Assembly: GCF_015687175.1 (NCBI RefSeq)
Contig: NZ_JADPQG010000003.1
Location: 596,260-660,259 of the forward strand
DNA length: 64,000 nt
DNA from: Reinekea sp. G2M2-21
GTDB taxonomy: Bacteria > Pseudomonadota > Gammaproteobacteria > Pseudomonadales > Natronospirillaceae
Direction of reading: 5' to 3'
The notes below the pieces were generated by a model. The model had not been told where the DNA came from. It was given only the letters and a program-made list of their open reading frames with translations, and ran no database searches. The position numbers and the translations under genes are program-made. Of this stretch, positions 17,549 through 27,406 are shown in pieces (position 1 is the first letter of the stretch; every line of letters starts with the position of its first letter).

Positions 17549-18767
17549 TGGCGTACCACGCTAACGCGGCAGTGGCGGCTTCGCCCTTCGGACCACGATA
17601 ACCATTCGCTGCTAAACAGGCGTCTAAACAGGAGAGTGTTTGCAACACCGCCGATTTTCGCGCGTTGTATCCCATGGTGCCGATGCGCCAGACTTTGCCG
17701 TGCAAGGGACCAAAGGAGGTACCGATTTCGATACCGAAATCCATCAGCATCTGCGAACGGACGGCATCTCCATTCACACCGTCAGGAATATACACGGCGA
17801 CGACATTGTTCATTTTATGCGAAAGGTCACCGAAAGTTTTTAATCCCAGCGCCTGCAACCCTGCGAGCATGGCGTCGCCATGCAGCTTGTGCCGGGCGAT
17901 ACAGTTATCGACACCTTCTTCAAGGACAATGCGTGCGCATTCCGACGCTCCATATAACATGGTTGTCGCTTCGGTATGATGATTCAGACGCTCTTCACCC
18001 CAGTAATCGAGAATCATCGGCAAATCAAAATAATTAGAACGGATAAAGGGTTCTACACCATCCTGATGGGCTTCTGTGCGGATGCCTGCCTCAACTCGAC
18101 GACGTTTGCGAATCCAATCTACAAACCGATCACTCAAGGTAATGGGCGCAGAACCAGACGGACCACCCAAACATTTTTGCAACCCAACGGACACGGCGTC
18201 CAGTTGCCATTCATCCGTTTTAAACTCATTACCCACGATAGACGCTGTAGCATCCGAATAAAAAAGCACATCGTGTGCACGACAAATCGCGCCCAGTTCA
18301 GACAAAGGCTGACACATAGTTGTAGACGTATCGCCCTGCACAATTGCCAGCATTTTAGGCTGAACTTTTTTAATGGCTGCTTCAATTTGCTCCGGCTTAA
18401 AAACGTCGCCCCAAGGCACTTCAATGGTGTGAACCTCAGCACCGGCGCGTTCAGAAATTTCGGCCAGCAGATGTCCGAAGCGACCGAAAACAGGTATCAG
18501 AACTTTGTCACCCGGCCGTATGGCCGACACCAGCACCGCTTCGATACCGGCACGCGAAGTGCCGTCGATCAGCAATGTCCATTGTTGTTGGGTTTTAAAC
18601 ACCTGTCGGTAGCGTGCCATGGTTTCATTCATAAAACCCGTCATGGCTGGATCGTATTGCCCAATCAGCTGAGCCGACATGGCCCGTAAGACTCGGGGGT
18701 CGGCATTGATCGGACCCGGGCCCATTAACAGTCTTGGTGGTGGATTCAAAGCTTGTGTGTTGATCAT
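17538..18767 (-). CDS. pucG: (S)-ureidoglycine-glyoxylate aminotransferase, PucG-like
   Basis: 409 residues, class V PLP-dependent aminotransferase. The N-terminus PPRLLMGPGPINADPRVL is the usual signature of the alanine-glyoxylate/ureidoglycine aminotransferase group; the PLP lysine lies in SVGLQKCLGGPSGSAP (about residue 200). PucG (Bacillus) and HpxJ (Klebsiella) convert ureidoglycine + glyoxylate to oxalurate + glycine. Serine-glyoxylate or alanine-glyoxylate activity cannot be excluded, but the overlapping allantoate amidohydrolase gene supplies ureidoglycine. The gap to the upstream TauE-type gene is only four bases. Confidence 0.85.
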   Translation of the reverse strand: MINTQALNPPPRLLMGPGPINADPRVLRAMSAQLIGQYDPAMTGFMNETMARYRQVFKTQQQWTLLIDGTSRAGIEAVLVSAIRPGDKVLIPVFGRFGHLLAEISERAGAEVHTIEVPWGDVFKPEQIEAAIKKVQPKMLAIVQGDTSTTMCQPLSELGAICRAHDVLFYSDATASIVGNEFKTDEWQLDAVSVGLQKCLGGPSGSAPITLSDRFVDWIRKRRRVEAGIRTEAHQDGVEPFIRSNYFDLPMILDYWGEERLNHHTEATTMLYGASECARIVLEEGVDNCIARHKLHGDAMLAGLQALGLKTFGDLSHKMNNVVAVYIPDGVNGDAVRSQMLMDFGIEIGTSFGPLHGKVWRIGTMGYNARKSAVLQTLSCLDACLAANGYRGPKGEAATAALAWYANAG

Positions 18768-18771
18768 AGAC

Positions 18772-19596
18772 TTAGGCTCCTACCACCTGAATTAACATAC
18801 GGGCACCAGTAAAAAACAGCACTATTGCGAAGGCTTTTTTCAATTGCTGAGGATTCAGTTTAGCGCCAATTTTGGCACCGACCGGTGCAAATAAAATGGT
18901 CAGCGGAATGATAAACAGAAAGGCAGGGATATTAACCAGACCCCAGGTGCCGATTGGTGCATCGATGGGTGTTTCACCAACAACCAGCAAGGTCAAGACA
19001 CCGGGCAAGGCGATCAGTAAACCGAAAGCGGCAGCGGTGCCCACCGCCCGATGCGCAGCAACGTTAAACGACGTCAGTAACGGGACACCAATCGTACCAC
19101 CGCCGATGCCGATCATCACCGACAACCCACCCACCGAAGTTGCCATCATGGCTTGCCCGAGCTTTCCGGGCAGTTGATTGAATAACGCCGGAGCCCCGGA
19201 GCGAAACAACATATTCAGACTCACTAGCAAAGCGATAATGCCAAACATCCAAGTCAGAAAGTTACCGGAGACCGACGATGCCAGCAAGCTACCGCCAATG
19301 GCCGCCACCAAAATGATACCGCCCCAAAATTTCAACAACTCGACATCCACATTTCCTTTGCGATGGTGCGCGCGGATCGACGAGATGGCCGTGGGAACGA
19401 TGGTCGCCAGGCTGGTGGCGGTGGCAATCGCCATTGCGGAGGCCGCACTGACACCGAAGCCCTGTAACAGAAAATACAACACCGGCACGATCACGATACC
19501 CCCACCGACGCCCAATAGCCCGGCGAGTATCCCGGCAAACATGCCGGTGGCAATCAAGGCCACACCAATGGGCCACGCATTTAATAATTCGGTCAT
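18772..19596 (-). CDS. TauE/SafE-type membrane exporter
   Basis: 274 residues, seven to eight hydrophobic helices in two homologous halves: ILAGLLGVGGGIVIVPVLYF (about 24-43) and MIGIGGGTIGVPLLTSF (about 160-176) are the repeated glycine motifs of the family. Members export sulfite, sulfoacetate and other small anions; some are of unknown cargo. It sits in the middle of the ureide operon, so a small organic anion such as oxalurate, oxamate or oxalate is a possible cargo, which is inference from position only. Confidence 0.85.
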   Translation of the reverse strand: MTELLNAWPIGVALIATGMFAGILAGLLGVGGGIVIVPVLYFLLQGFGVSAASAMAIATATSLATIVPTAISSIRAHHRKGNVDVELLKFWGGIILVAAIGGSLLASSVSGNFLTWMFGIIALLVSLNMLFRSGAPALFNQLPGKLGQAMMATSVGGLSVMIGIGGGTIGVPLLTSFNVAAHRAVGTAAAFGLLIALPGVLTLLVVGETPIDAPIGTWGLVNIPAFLFIIPLTILFAPVGAKIGAKLNPQQLKKAFAIVLFFTGARMLIQVVGA

Positions 19597-19651
19597 TACT
19601 CTCTCACTGTTCTTTGTTGTTGATTGTTATTTTCGATAGTTGTTTTGGTTT

Positions 19652-21217
19652 TTAAGGTTGTTCGATACAGGCTTTGCCGTCTGATCGGGGATCGGTGGCG
19701 GCATCAAGCTCGACCACATTATCCGCAATCGCTCCGGCGTGCCCCATCATTTCGTTGACCGCGGGAACTGGCTGCCATTGGTGCCCTAAGGCCGTCAGTT
19801 GCTCACCCAGTTCATCGGCAATATTCTGTTCAACTTTCAGGTCATGACTGCTGTCGCCCCAAGTGCGCCCCAGTAGCCAACGTCCTTCAGCGATTGCTTG
19901 TTGCAACGATTTCTTTTGCCAAACATACCGGCTGAACACAGTGGCCTGGGTTTGCGGCTGTCCTTCCCCTCCCATCGTGCCGTAGCTTAAACGACGGCCG
20001 TCGTCGAACAGGGCCATGGCAGGGTTCAATGTGTGCCTTGGTTTTTTTCCGGCACCGAGACAGTTGATGTCGGCCGGTTCCAGACTAAAACTGATGCCGC
20101 GATTATTCCAGACAAAACCCGCACCATCGATAACAACCGCCGAGCCGAACTCCCAGTAAATACTCTGGATAAAACTCACGAGCTGACCGTGACTGTCACG
20201 CGCACCCATCCAAACCGTGTCGCCATGTTCAGAGGTAAAGGGCCACGGCTTGGCTCGCTGCATATCGATATGCCGCGCCTTTTCGACAAGTCGTTCTGAC
20301 GTCAGCGCGCGATGATAGTCCGGTGGTACGTGGGCAAGATCTGCGAGAATACGTCCACGATCGGTGAAGCTCTGCTTGGTTGCTTCAACGATGAGGTGCA
20401 TCCACTGCGCATCGGTGTGCACTTCAGCACGGCGTTGTTCGATCATCGACAGAATCTGCAATGAATGCACACCTTGTGTTGGTGCCGGTAAATTGAAACA
20501 ACGTAGACCATCGAGCGTCAGTCGCAAGGGCTCCACCATTTCCGCTTGCGTTTGCGCAATATCGAGCGACTCCAGCGGGCTACCCACCGCCGCCAAGGTG
20601 GCGTTGATCTTAGATGCCAACTCGCCTTGATAGAAATCCTGTAAACCACGCTCAGCCAGTTGCCGGAAAGTGGCCGCGAGCTCCGGATTTTTGAACAGAT
20701 CGCCTTTTCGGTATGGACGTCCGTCAGGGGCATACAGTCGTTGAAATGACGTAGGTATGGCCGGCTCTGCCAATACTTTATCAATGGCGTCCTGCAGACT
20801 TTGGGTTACTTCGATTCCCGTCTCGGCCCATTGGATGGCCTGTGCCAACAGCGTTGACAGCGGCAATGTCGCGCCCAGATCCTGAGCCAGCGCCTGCGAC
20901 CAACCGGCGATGGTGCCTGCTTGCGTGATGCAGGCACGACCGCCACGGTCGGGTATCGGATTATCGGCTGAATAACAGGACAGGTTCTGTGCTGCCCGGC
21001 CGCAGGCATCGATTGCCATAGGCTGAGTGGTACCCCGGTTGTGTACCAGCCAGAAGCTGTCACCTCCAATGGAGTTCATATGCGGGTACACCACAGTTAT
21101 CACGGCCGCTGCAGCGACCATTGCTTCGGTTGCAGTGCCACCAAGACGGAGGATGTGCATACCGGCATCGGTTGCGGCCCAATGGGGTGCCGTAAAGGCG
21201 ATGTCAGATGTACTCAT
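19652..21217 (-). CDS. gamma-glutamyltransferase-fold amidohydrolase, HpxW-like
   Basis: About 521 residues of the Ntn-hydrolase gamma-glutamyltransferase family. ATG 21217 is preferred over 21238 because it overlaps the amidase stop as ATGA and gives the usual N-terminus MSTSDIAFTAPHW. The autoprocessing Thr is in HGDTVWMGARD (about residue 335), and the beta-chain has SYGTMGGEGQPQTQ. The variable Thr neighbourhood (DTVW rather than TTHYS) resembles HpxW, oxamate amidohydrolase of the Klebsiella purine pathway. With PucG producing oxalurate in the same operon, oxamate hydrolysis is plausible. No signal peptide is seen, unlike true periplasmic GGT. Confidence 0.75.
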   Translation of the reverse strand: MSTSDIAFTAPHWAATDAGMHILRLGGTATEAMVAAAAVITVVYPHMNSIGGDSFWLVHNRGTTQPMAIDACGRAAQNLSCYSADNPIPDRGGRACITQAGTIAGWSQALAQDLGATLPLSTLLAQAIQWAETGIEVTQSLQDAIDKVLAEPAIPTSFQRLYAPDGRPYRKGDLFKNPELAATFRQLAERGLQDFYQGELASKINATLAAVGSPLESLDIAQTQAEMVEPLRLTLDGLRCFNLPAPTQGVHSLQILSMIEQRRAEVHTDAQWMHLIVEATKQSFTDRGRILADLAHVPPDYHRALTSERLVEKARHIDMQRAKPWPFTSEHGDTVWMGARDSHGQLVSFIQSIYWEFGSAVVIDGAGFVWNNRGISFSLEPADINCLGAGKKPRHTLNPAMALFDDGRRLSYGTMGGEGQPQTQATVFSRYVWQKKSLQQAIAEGRWLLGRTWGDSSHDLKVEQNIADELGEQLTALGHQWQPVPAVNEMMGHAGAIADNVVELDAATDPRSDGKACIEQP

Positions 21218-22431
21218 CGGTTCAAGTCTCCATTCCAATGATTCGTGACGGCTTCAGTCAGGTCAAGCAACCCGTAATCATTACCCGCCAACTGCAGTAA
21301 AGAAAAACCGTAAGGATGTGAAACACCTCGACCATGCGCCTGAGGCATTAACGGTAAATGCACCTGCGCGGCCCCGGTTAATCCGGCAATGGCCGTCAGC
21401 GTTAACAGACGAGGTCGCAACAGAGTAGTGTCTTCGCCCAGCGCCGGTGCAGTAGTAGGAGTTGTCGGCAAAAACAGCGTCACATCATCCGCCAGTATAT
21501 GACTTAACGAACTTTTAAAACTGGCGCGCACGAACTCTGCATCGCGAACTTCGCAATCAGTAATAGCCAGCGCCATTTCAATACGCGCTTGCACCGCCGC
21601 AGATAGGCTGGGTTGTACCTCGTCGATCCATTTGCCGTGATAATTGGCAATTGCTCTACCCTGCAACACCCGGAAAACGTCACTGATGCCGTGATAAGCC
21701 CGGCTCAAACCCAGATCAACCATTCGCACCTGATCGAAACAGGGCACAATGCGTGCCAGTGCGTCGACTAACGGCGCTTTTAATGAGCTATCCACCAATT
21801 CAAAAAGCTGTTCATCAAAAACCAAAACCGATGATCTCGCGCTACGACTTTTAGGAACCAGTATGTGACCCACACGATTCAGAAGCTCGGGGTCTTGAGT
21901 AAACCACCCGACAGTATCAAACCGCGGTGCCAAACCAATTAAACCATGAGTGCTAACGGCGCCGTGTGATGGCCGGATACCGAATAAACCACAGTATGAA
22001 GCCGGCACCCGCACAGAACCGCCAGTATCGGTTCCCAGGCCGATATCTGCCCAATGACTGGCGACCGCCGCCGCACTGCCCATACTGGAGCCACCACTGG
22101 CGTGACCGGGTAGCTTTGGATTTTCCGTTTTACCGTAGTGCTCGTTGTTGCCTTCTAACGAATAAGCCAGTTCATCGGTATGAGTAAACCCGGCAAATTC
22201 CGCACCTTCATCCATCAGCAGACGTATGGCGGTTGCGGTTTCTGAAGCGGGACGATGACTGCTTAGCCAATCCGGACACCCCGCCGCATTGGGGTACCCT
22301 TCGATCGCGTATAAGTCTTTCACTGCCAGCCGCTGACCGAGCAGTGGACCTGTGGTTGAGGTCGACCACCGACTGGGTCCATGTGTGCAAAATCCTGCGG
22401 CGCTTCTCATATGCTGAGTGACTGAATTCAT
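21214..22431 (-). CDS. amidase-signature family hydrolase
   Basis: 405 residues. The Ser-cisSer-Lys triad is visible: Lys in QRLAVKDLYAIEG (about 36-48), and the glycine/serine motif GGSSMGSAAAVASHWADIGLG followed by TDTGGSVRVPASYCGLFGIR (about 110-152). Overall pattern and length resemble AMI1-type amidases rather than the longer AtzE/HpxY group. First gene of the ureide operon; a perfect palindrome lies 26 bases before its start. It could remove an amide from a purine-derived ureide (oxalurate, oxamate) or act on an unrelated amide; specificity cannot be read. Confidence 0.85.
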   Translation of the reverse strand: MNSVTQHMRSAAGFCTHGPSRWSTSTTGPLLGQRLAVKDLYAIEGYPNAAGCPDWLSSHRPASETATAIRLLMDEGAEFAGFTHTDELAYSLEGNNEHYGKTENPKLPGHASGGSSMGSAAAVASHWADIGLGTDTGGSVRVPASYCGLFGIRPSHGAVSTHGLIGLAPRFDTVGWFTQDPELLNRVGHILVPKSRSARSSVLVFDEQLFELVDSSLKAPLVDALARIVPCFDQVRMVDLGLSRAYHGISDVFRVLQGRAIANYHGKWIDEVQPSLSAAVQARIEMALAITDCEVRDAEFVRASFKSSLSHILADDVTLFLPTTPTTAPALGEDTTLLRPRLLTLTAIAGLTGAAQVHLPLMPQAHGRGVSHPYGFSLLQLAGNDYGLLDLTEAVTNHWNGDLNR

Positions 22432-22456
22432 GAATAGGGCCTGCTAATCTAACCAA

Positions 22457-22476
22457 AGTTGTCCATTTGGACAACT
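22457..22476. promoter_or_regulatory. palindrome AGTTGTCC-ATTT-GGACAACT before the ureide operon
   Basis: Perfect 8-base inverted repeat, 4-base spacer, 26 bases upstream of the amidase start. Its layout TTGTCC-NNNN-GGACAA parallels the smaller palindrome at 4984-4999 (TGACC-NNNT-GGTCA). A dimeric repressor of the TetR or GntR type is the simplest reading. Nothing else recognisable is seen in 22477-22653. Confidence 0.5.
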
Positions 22477-22653
22477 AAGCATAAATCTGGCCATCTTTGT
22501 GTTTCCGCTGTTTAACGGCTTTTCGCTGCAAAATGGCTCACGATTCAGTTGTAGATTGGTGCATCAAGAAATCTGGCGTTCCAATTCAGGGCACTGAAGT
22601 AATTGAAGAGAGCTGAGACGCGAGTGGTAAGGCATCCCGATGTGAGATGTGAG

Positions 22654-22806
22654 TGGTCCGGCATCCCGGCCTACTGTGCGGCCTTAGAGCACGCAACTTG
22701 GTTCGTACTATTTCCGTTAAACAACAAAAAACCCGCCGAAGCGGGTTTCTTGTGAAGCTTATTGCTTAATCAATCGATTACTCGATGATCTTAGCAACAA
22801 CGTCGC
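22654..22806 (-). repeat. tandem copy 1: remnant of a tuf 3' end with terminator
   Basis: 153-base unit repeated head to tail with 22807-22930. It begins TGGTCCGGCATCCCGGCC and includes the terminator hairpin AACCCGC-CGAA-GCGGGTT (22730-22747) and the last 25 bases of a tuf gene (22778-22803, encoding the end VVAKIIE and stop). Its internal sequence (GAGCACGCAACTTGGTTCGTACTATTTCC, and GATCTT rather than GATTTT in the tuf tail) matches the 3' flank of tufB at 59168-59296, not that of tufA beside it. Confidence 0.85.
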
Positions 22807-22882
22807 TGGTCCGGCATCCCGGCCTACTGTGCGGCCTGAAAGTACGCAACTTGGTTCGGGCCGCTTCCGTTAAACAACAAAA

Positions 22883-22900
22883 AACCCGCCGAAGCGGGTT
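22883..22900 (-). terminator. intrinsic terminator of tufA
   Basis: On the minus strand AACCCGC-TTCG-GCGGGTT is followed by TTTTTGTTG. Seven base pairs, 31 bases after the tufA stop codon. It ends the str operon. Confidence 0.9.
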
Positions 22901-22930
22901 TCTTGTGAAGCTTACTGCTTAATCAATCGA

Positions 22931-24124
22931 TTACTCGATGATTTTAGCAACAACGCCCGCACCTACAGTACGGCCACCTTCACGGATCGCAAAACGCAAG
23001 CCTTCGTCCATCGCGATAGGAGCAATCAATGTTACTTCCATCTTGATGTTGTCGCCTGGCATAACCATTTCTACGCCTTCAGGCAGTTCACACGCTCCAG
23101 TTACGTCCGTTGTACGGAAGTAGAACTGAGGACGGTAACCTTTGAAGAAAGGAGTGTGACGGCCACCTTCGTCTTTTGACAGAACGTAAACTTCTGCTTC
23201 GAAACGAGTGTGAGGCGTGATAGAACCTGGCTTCGCCAAAACCTGACCACGTTCAACGTCATCACGCTTAGTACCACGCAGCAACGCACCAATGTTCTCA
23301 CCCGCACGACCTTCGTCAAGCAGCTTACGGAACATTTCAACACCGGTTACGGTTGTTGTGGTGGTTTCTTTGATACCAACGATCTGTACTTCGTTACCGG
23401 TGTTAACGATACCGCGTTCAACACGACCCGTTACAACTGTACCACGACCAGAGATTGAGAATACGTCTTCAATTGGCAACAGGAATGGCTGATCGATTGC
23501 ACGAACTGGCTCAGGGATGTATTCATCCAGAGTTTCAACCAGCTTCTTAACAGCAGTTGTACCCATTTCGTTGTCGTCTTTGCCTTCCAACGCCATCAGT
23601 GCAGAACCGATAACGATAGGCGTGTCGTCGCCTGGGAATTCGTACTGTGACAACAGGTCACGAACTTCCATTTCAACCAGTTCCAACAACTCTTCGTCGT
23701 CAACCATGTCAGCTTTGTTCAGGAAAACAACGATGTAAGGTACACCAACCTGACGAGACAACAGGATGTGTTCACGAGTCTGTGGCATTGGGCCGTCAGC
23801 AGCAGAACAAACCAGGATCGCGCCGTCCATCTGAGCAGCACCGGTGATCATGTTCTTCACGTAGTCGGCGTGTCCAGGACAGTCAACGTGCGCGTAGTGA
23901 CGAGTAGGTGATTCGTATTCAACGTGTGAAGTTGAGATGGTGATACCACGCTCACGCTCTTCAGGCGCGTTGTCGATGCCGTCGAAAGCAACGGCAGCAC
24001 CGCCCCATACTTCTGCACATACGCGAGTCAACGCAGCAGTCAAAGTGGTTTTACCGTGGTCAACGTGACCGATTGTGCCCACGTTTACGTGGGGCTTAGT
24101 ACGCTCAAATGTAGCCTTGCCCAT
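22931..24124 (-). CDS. tufA: elongation factor Tu (copy A, str operon)
   Basis: 397 residues. GTP-binding motifs: G1 GHVDHGKT (19-26), G2 RGITI (around 60), G3 DCPGHADY (around 81), G4 NKAD (around 136), G5 [10 protein letters not shown]-Tu carries aminoacyl-tRNA to the ribosome. It follows fusA after 31 bases, as the last gene of rpsL-rpsG-fusA-tufA. The translation differs from tufB only at residue 37 (Ala here, Ser in tufB). The ribosomal S10 operon that normally follows tufA is absent; the 153-bp tandem repeat and the purine district follow instead. Confidence 0.99.
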   Translation of the reverse strand: MGKATFERTKPHVNVGTIGHVDHGKTTLTAALTRVCAEVWGGAAVAFDGIDNAPEERERGITISTSHVEYESPTRHYAHVDCPGHADYVKNMITGAAQMDGAILVCSAADGPMPQTREHILLSRQVGVPYIVVFLNKADMVDDEELLELVEMEVRDLLSQYEFPGDDTPIVIGSALMALEGKDDNEMGTTAVKKLVETLDEYIPEPVRAIDQPFLLPIEDVFSISGRGTVVTGRVERGIVNTGNEVQIVGIKETTTTTVTGVEMFRKLLDEGRAGENIGALLRGTKRDDVERGQVLAKPGSITPHTRFEAEVYVLSKDEGGRHTPFFKGYRPQFYFRTTDVTGACELPEGVEMVMPGDNIKMEVTLIAPIAMDEGLRFAIREGGRTVGAGVVAKIIE

Positions 24125-24155
24125 TTGGATTTCCTCTAGTGTTAGCGCTAACTAA

Positions 24156-26252
24156 TTAAGATTGCTTAATAATTGATTCCACAACGTTCAACGGCGCTTC
24201 TTTATAAGCACCAAATTCCATTGTGTACGATGCACGACCCTGAGACATGGAACGCAAGTCCGTTGAGTATCCGAACATTTCAGATAACGGTACTTCAGCG
24301 TTGATTACCTTGCCTGCTGGGCTGTCCTCCATGCCCTGAACCGTCCCGCGACGACGATTCAAGTCACCCATTACGTCACCCATGTAATCTTCAGGGGTAA
24401 CGACTTCAACCTTCATGACCGGTTCCAGAAGCGCAGGGTTTGCTTTGTCCTTTAACTTCTTCACGGCCATAGAGGCTGCAACTTTAAATGCCATTTCGTT
24501 GGAGTCAACGTCATGGTAAGAACCGTCGTACAGAGTGGCTTTTAACCCGAGCAACGGATAACCCGCGAGGATACCGTTCTTCATCTGCTCTTCGATGCCC
24601 TTCTGTACCGCTGGGATATACTCTTTCGGTACGGTACCGCCAACGATCTCGTTAACAAATACCAAACCTTCTGCGTTTGAATCTTCAGCGGGTTCAAACT
24701 TAACAACAACATGACCGTATTGACCACGACCACCAGATTGGCGGGCGAACTTGGAATCAATATCAGCTGAGGTACGAATACGTTCACGGTAAGCGACCTG
24801 CGGTGCGCCCACGTTACATTCAACTTTGAATTCACGCTTCATACGGTCAACAATGATGTCCAGGTGAAGTTCACCTTGTCCACCAATAATGGTCTGTCCG
24901 GTTTCTTCATCGGTATGAACACGGAAAGATGGATCTTCCTGAGCCAGTTTGCCCAGCGCGACACCCATCTTCTCCTGATCCGCTTTTGAACGCGGCTCTA
25001 CCGCAACCGAAATAACCGGTTCAGGGAAGTCCATGCGCTCAAGCGTAATGATACGGCTTGGGTCACAGAAGGTATCCCCAGTGGTTACATCTTTCACACC
25101 AATTAAAGCGCCGATGTCACCGGCCAATAACTCTTTGATTTCTTCACGGTTATTAGCGTGCATCTGCACCATACGACCAACACGATCTTTCTTGCCACGA
25201 ACCGAGTTATAAACCGCATCACCGGACTTCAACACACCGCCGTAAACACGAACGAATGTTAACGTACCAACAAAGGGGTCTGTGGCAATTTTGAAAGCTA
25301 ATGCAGCGAAAGGTGCACTGTCGTCAACATCGACAGCATGCTTGGTTCCATCTTCCAATTCACCTTCGATAGCTTTCACTTCGGTCGGTGATGGCATGTA
25401 CTCAATCACGCTGTCCAGAACAGCCTGCACACCTTTGTTTTTGAATGCCGATCCGCAATGGGTCAATACAATTTCACCGTCCAGAGTCCGTTGACGAAGA
25501 CCTGCTTTGATATCATCTTCGGTCAGGGTTTCGGTTTCCATGTATTTTTCCATCAGCTCATCGTTGGCTTCAGCAGCCGCTTCAACAAGCTTAAGGCGGT
25601 ATTCTTCCGCGATGTCCAGCATATCTGCAGGAATGTCGCCGTAATCGAACGTCATACCCTGATCTTCTTCCGTCCAATGAATGGCTTTCATCTTGATCAG
25701 GTCAATCACGCCGCTGAAATCATCTTCAGCACCGATTGGCAACTGCAGTGGTACCGGGTTAGCACCCAACCGGTCTTTCATCTGCGCAACAACACGCAGG
25801 AAGTCAGCACCCGCTCGGTCCATCTTGTTCACAAACACCATGCGCGGAACGCCGTATTTGTTTGCTTGACGCCAAACGGTTTCGGTTTGTGGCTGTACAC
25901 CGGAAGAGGCACACAAAACAACAACTGCACCATCTAATACACGCAGAGACCGTTCAACTTCAATGGTGAAGTCGACGTGCCCCGGTGTATCAATGATATT
26001 AATTCGGTGCTCATCAAACTGAGCACCCATTCCACGCCAGAAACAAGTGGTCGCAGCAGAGGTGATAGTAATACCACGCTCTTGCTCCTGTTCCATCCAG
26101 TCCATGGTAGCTGCGCCATCATGAACCTCTCCGATTTTATGAGACAAACCGGTATAGAACAGGATTCGTTCCGTAGTCGTTGTTTTACCAGCGTCTACAT
26201 GGGCAACGATACCAATGTTTCGGTAACGTGCCAGTGGAGTTTTACGAGCCAC
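24156..26252 (-). CDS. fusA: elongation factor G
   Basis: 698 residues, usual EF-G length. G1 AHVDAGKTT (residues 17-25), G2 [12 protein letters not shown]3 [10 protein letters not shown]4 NKMDR. Five-domain layout with domain IV ([13 protein letters not shown], around 500) intact. It drives translocation of tRNA-mRNA on the ribosome. Between rpsG (25-base gap) and tufA (31-base gap), in the ancestral str-operon order. Sequence around the fusidic acid pocket looks ordinary. Confidence 0.99.
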   Translation of the reverse strand: MARKTPLARYRNIGIVAHVDAGKTTTTERILFYTGLSHKIGEVHDGAATMDWMEQEQERGITITSAATTCFWRGMGAQFDEHRINIIDTPGHVDFTIEVERSLRVLDGAVVVLCASSGVQPQTETVWRQANKYGVPRMVFVNKMDRAGADFLRVVAQMKDRLGANPVPLQLPIGAEDDFSGVIDLIKMKAIHWTEEDQGMTFDYGDIPADMLDIAEEYRLKLVEAAAEANDELMEKYMETETLTEDDIKAGLRQRTLDGEIVLTHCGSAFKNKGVQAVLDSVIEYMPSPTEVKAIEGELEDGTKHAVDVDDSAPFAALAFKIATDPFVGTLTFVRVYGGVLKSGDAVYNSVRGKKDRVGRMVQMHANNREEIKELLAGDIGALIGVKDVTTGDTFCDPSRIITLERMDFPEPVISVAVEPRSKADQEKMGVALGKLAQEDPSFRVHTDEETGQTIIGGQGELHLDIIVDRMKREFKVECNVGAPQVAYRERIRTSADIDSKFARQSGGRGQYGHVVVKFEPAEDSNAEGLVFVNEIVGGTVPKEYIPAVQKGIEEQMKNGILAGYPLLGLKATLYDGSYHDVDSNEMAFKVAASMAVKKLKDKANPALLEPVMKVEVVTPEDYMGDVMGDLNRRRGTVQGMEDSPAGKVINAEVPLSEMFGYSTDLRSMSQGRASYTMEFGAYKEAPLNVVESIIKQS

Positions 26253-26277
26253 GACTCAGTCTCCGTTTCAGGTTAAA

Positions 26278-26841
<564 letters not shown>

Positions 26842-26871
26842 TTATTCTGAGACTAAAAAATTTAACAACGA

Positions 26872-27246
26872 TTACTTCTTAGGTCGTTTTGTACCGTACT
26901 TAGAACGGCCATTCTTACGATCGTTAACGCCTGATGTATCCAAGGCACCACGAACGGTGTGGTAACGAACACCTGGTAAGTCTTTAACACGACCACCACG
27001 GATCAGGACAACACTGTGTTCTTGCAGGTTGTGACCTTCACCACCGATGTACGAAGACACTTCGTAACCGTTAGTCAGACGAACACGACATACTTTACGC
27101 AATGCTGAGTTCGGTTTTTTTGGTGTAGTAGTGTATACACGAGTACACACACCGCGGCGTTGTGGACATGCTTCTAATGCCCGAACCGCGCTTGCTTCCA
27201 CTAGACGCTTACGCGGTTTGCGGACTAGCTGGTTAATTGTAGCCAT
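26872..27246 (-). CDS. rpsL: 30S ribosomal protein S12
   Basis: 124 residues, universal S12. [13 protein letters not shown] carries lysines at the E. coli Lys42/43 position, and [12 protein letters not shown] keeps the Lys87/88 position, so the streptomycin-resistance sites are wild type. First gene of the str operon, with its own promoter at 27329-27358. Confidence 0.99.
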   Translation of the reverse strand: MATINQLVRKPRKRLVEASAVRALEACPQRRGVCTRVYTTTPKKPNSALRKVCRVRLTNGYEVSSYIGGEGHNLQEHSVVLIRGGRVKDLPGVRYHTVRGALDTSGVNDRKNGRSKYGTKRPKK

Positions 27247-27284
27247 TTAAGCCTCTTTCTCTCATTTCACTTCGCATGAACTAA

Positions 27285-27317
27285 CAGTACCCGGTCAGAC
27301 AAGCTACCCGGGTACTG
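27285..27317 (-). other. 5'-terminal stem-loop of the str operon leader
   Basis: CAGTACCCG (27285-27293) pairs perfectly with CGGGTACTG (27309-27317). If transcription starts seven bases after the -10 box, near 27322, the hairpin begins within the first five or so bases of the mRNA. There is no T-run, so it is not a terminator of rpoC. It may protect the 5' end or take part in control. Confidence 0.6.
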
Positions 27318-27328
27318 AAAGGTGCGCG

Positions 27329-27358
27329 ATTTTACGTTATCGCACATTTCTTAGTCAA
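27329..27358 (-). promoter_or_regulatory. sigma-70 promoter of rpsL-rpsG-fusA-tufA
   Basis: On the minus strand -35 TTGACT (27353-27358), 18-base spacer, -10 TAAAAT (27329-27334), followed by the GC-rich discriminator CGCGCACC typical of stringently controlled promoters. It lies between rpoC and rpsL. Confidence 0.8.
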
Positions 27359-27406
27359 TAGCAGACTGAAATCGGTTATAGAACACCGGTTCAGCCCGCG
27401 TACTGT

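Noticed and set aside
26872..27246. Streptomycin-resistance changes in rpsL
   Set aside because: Both lysine sites (PKKPNS and GRVKDLPG) are wild type.
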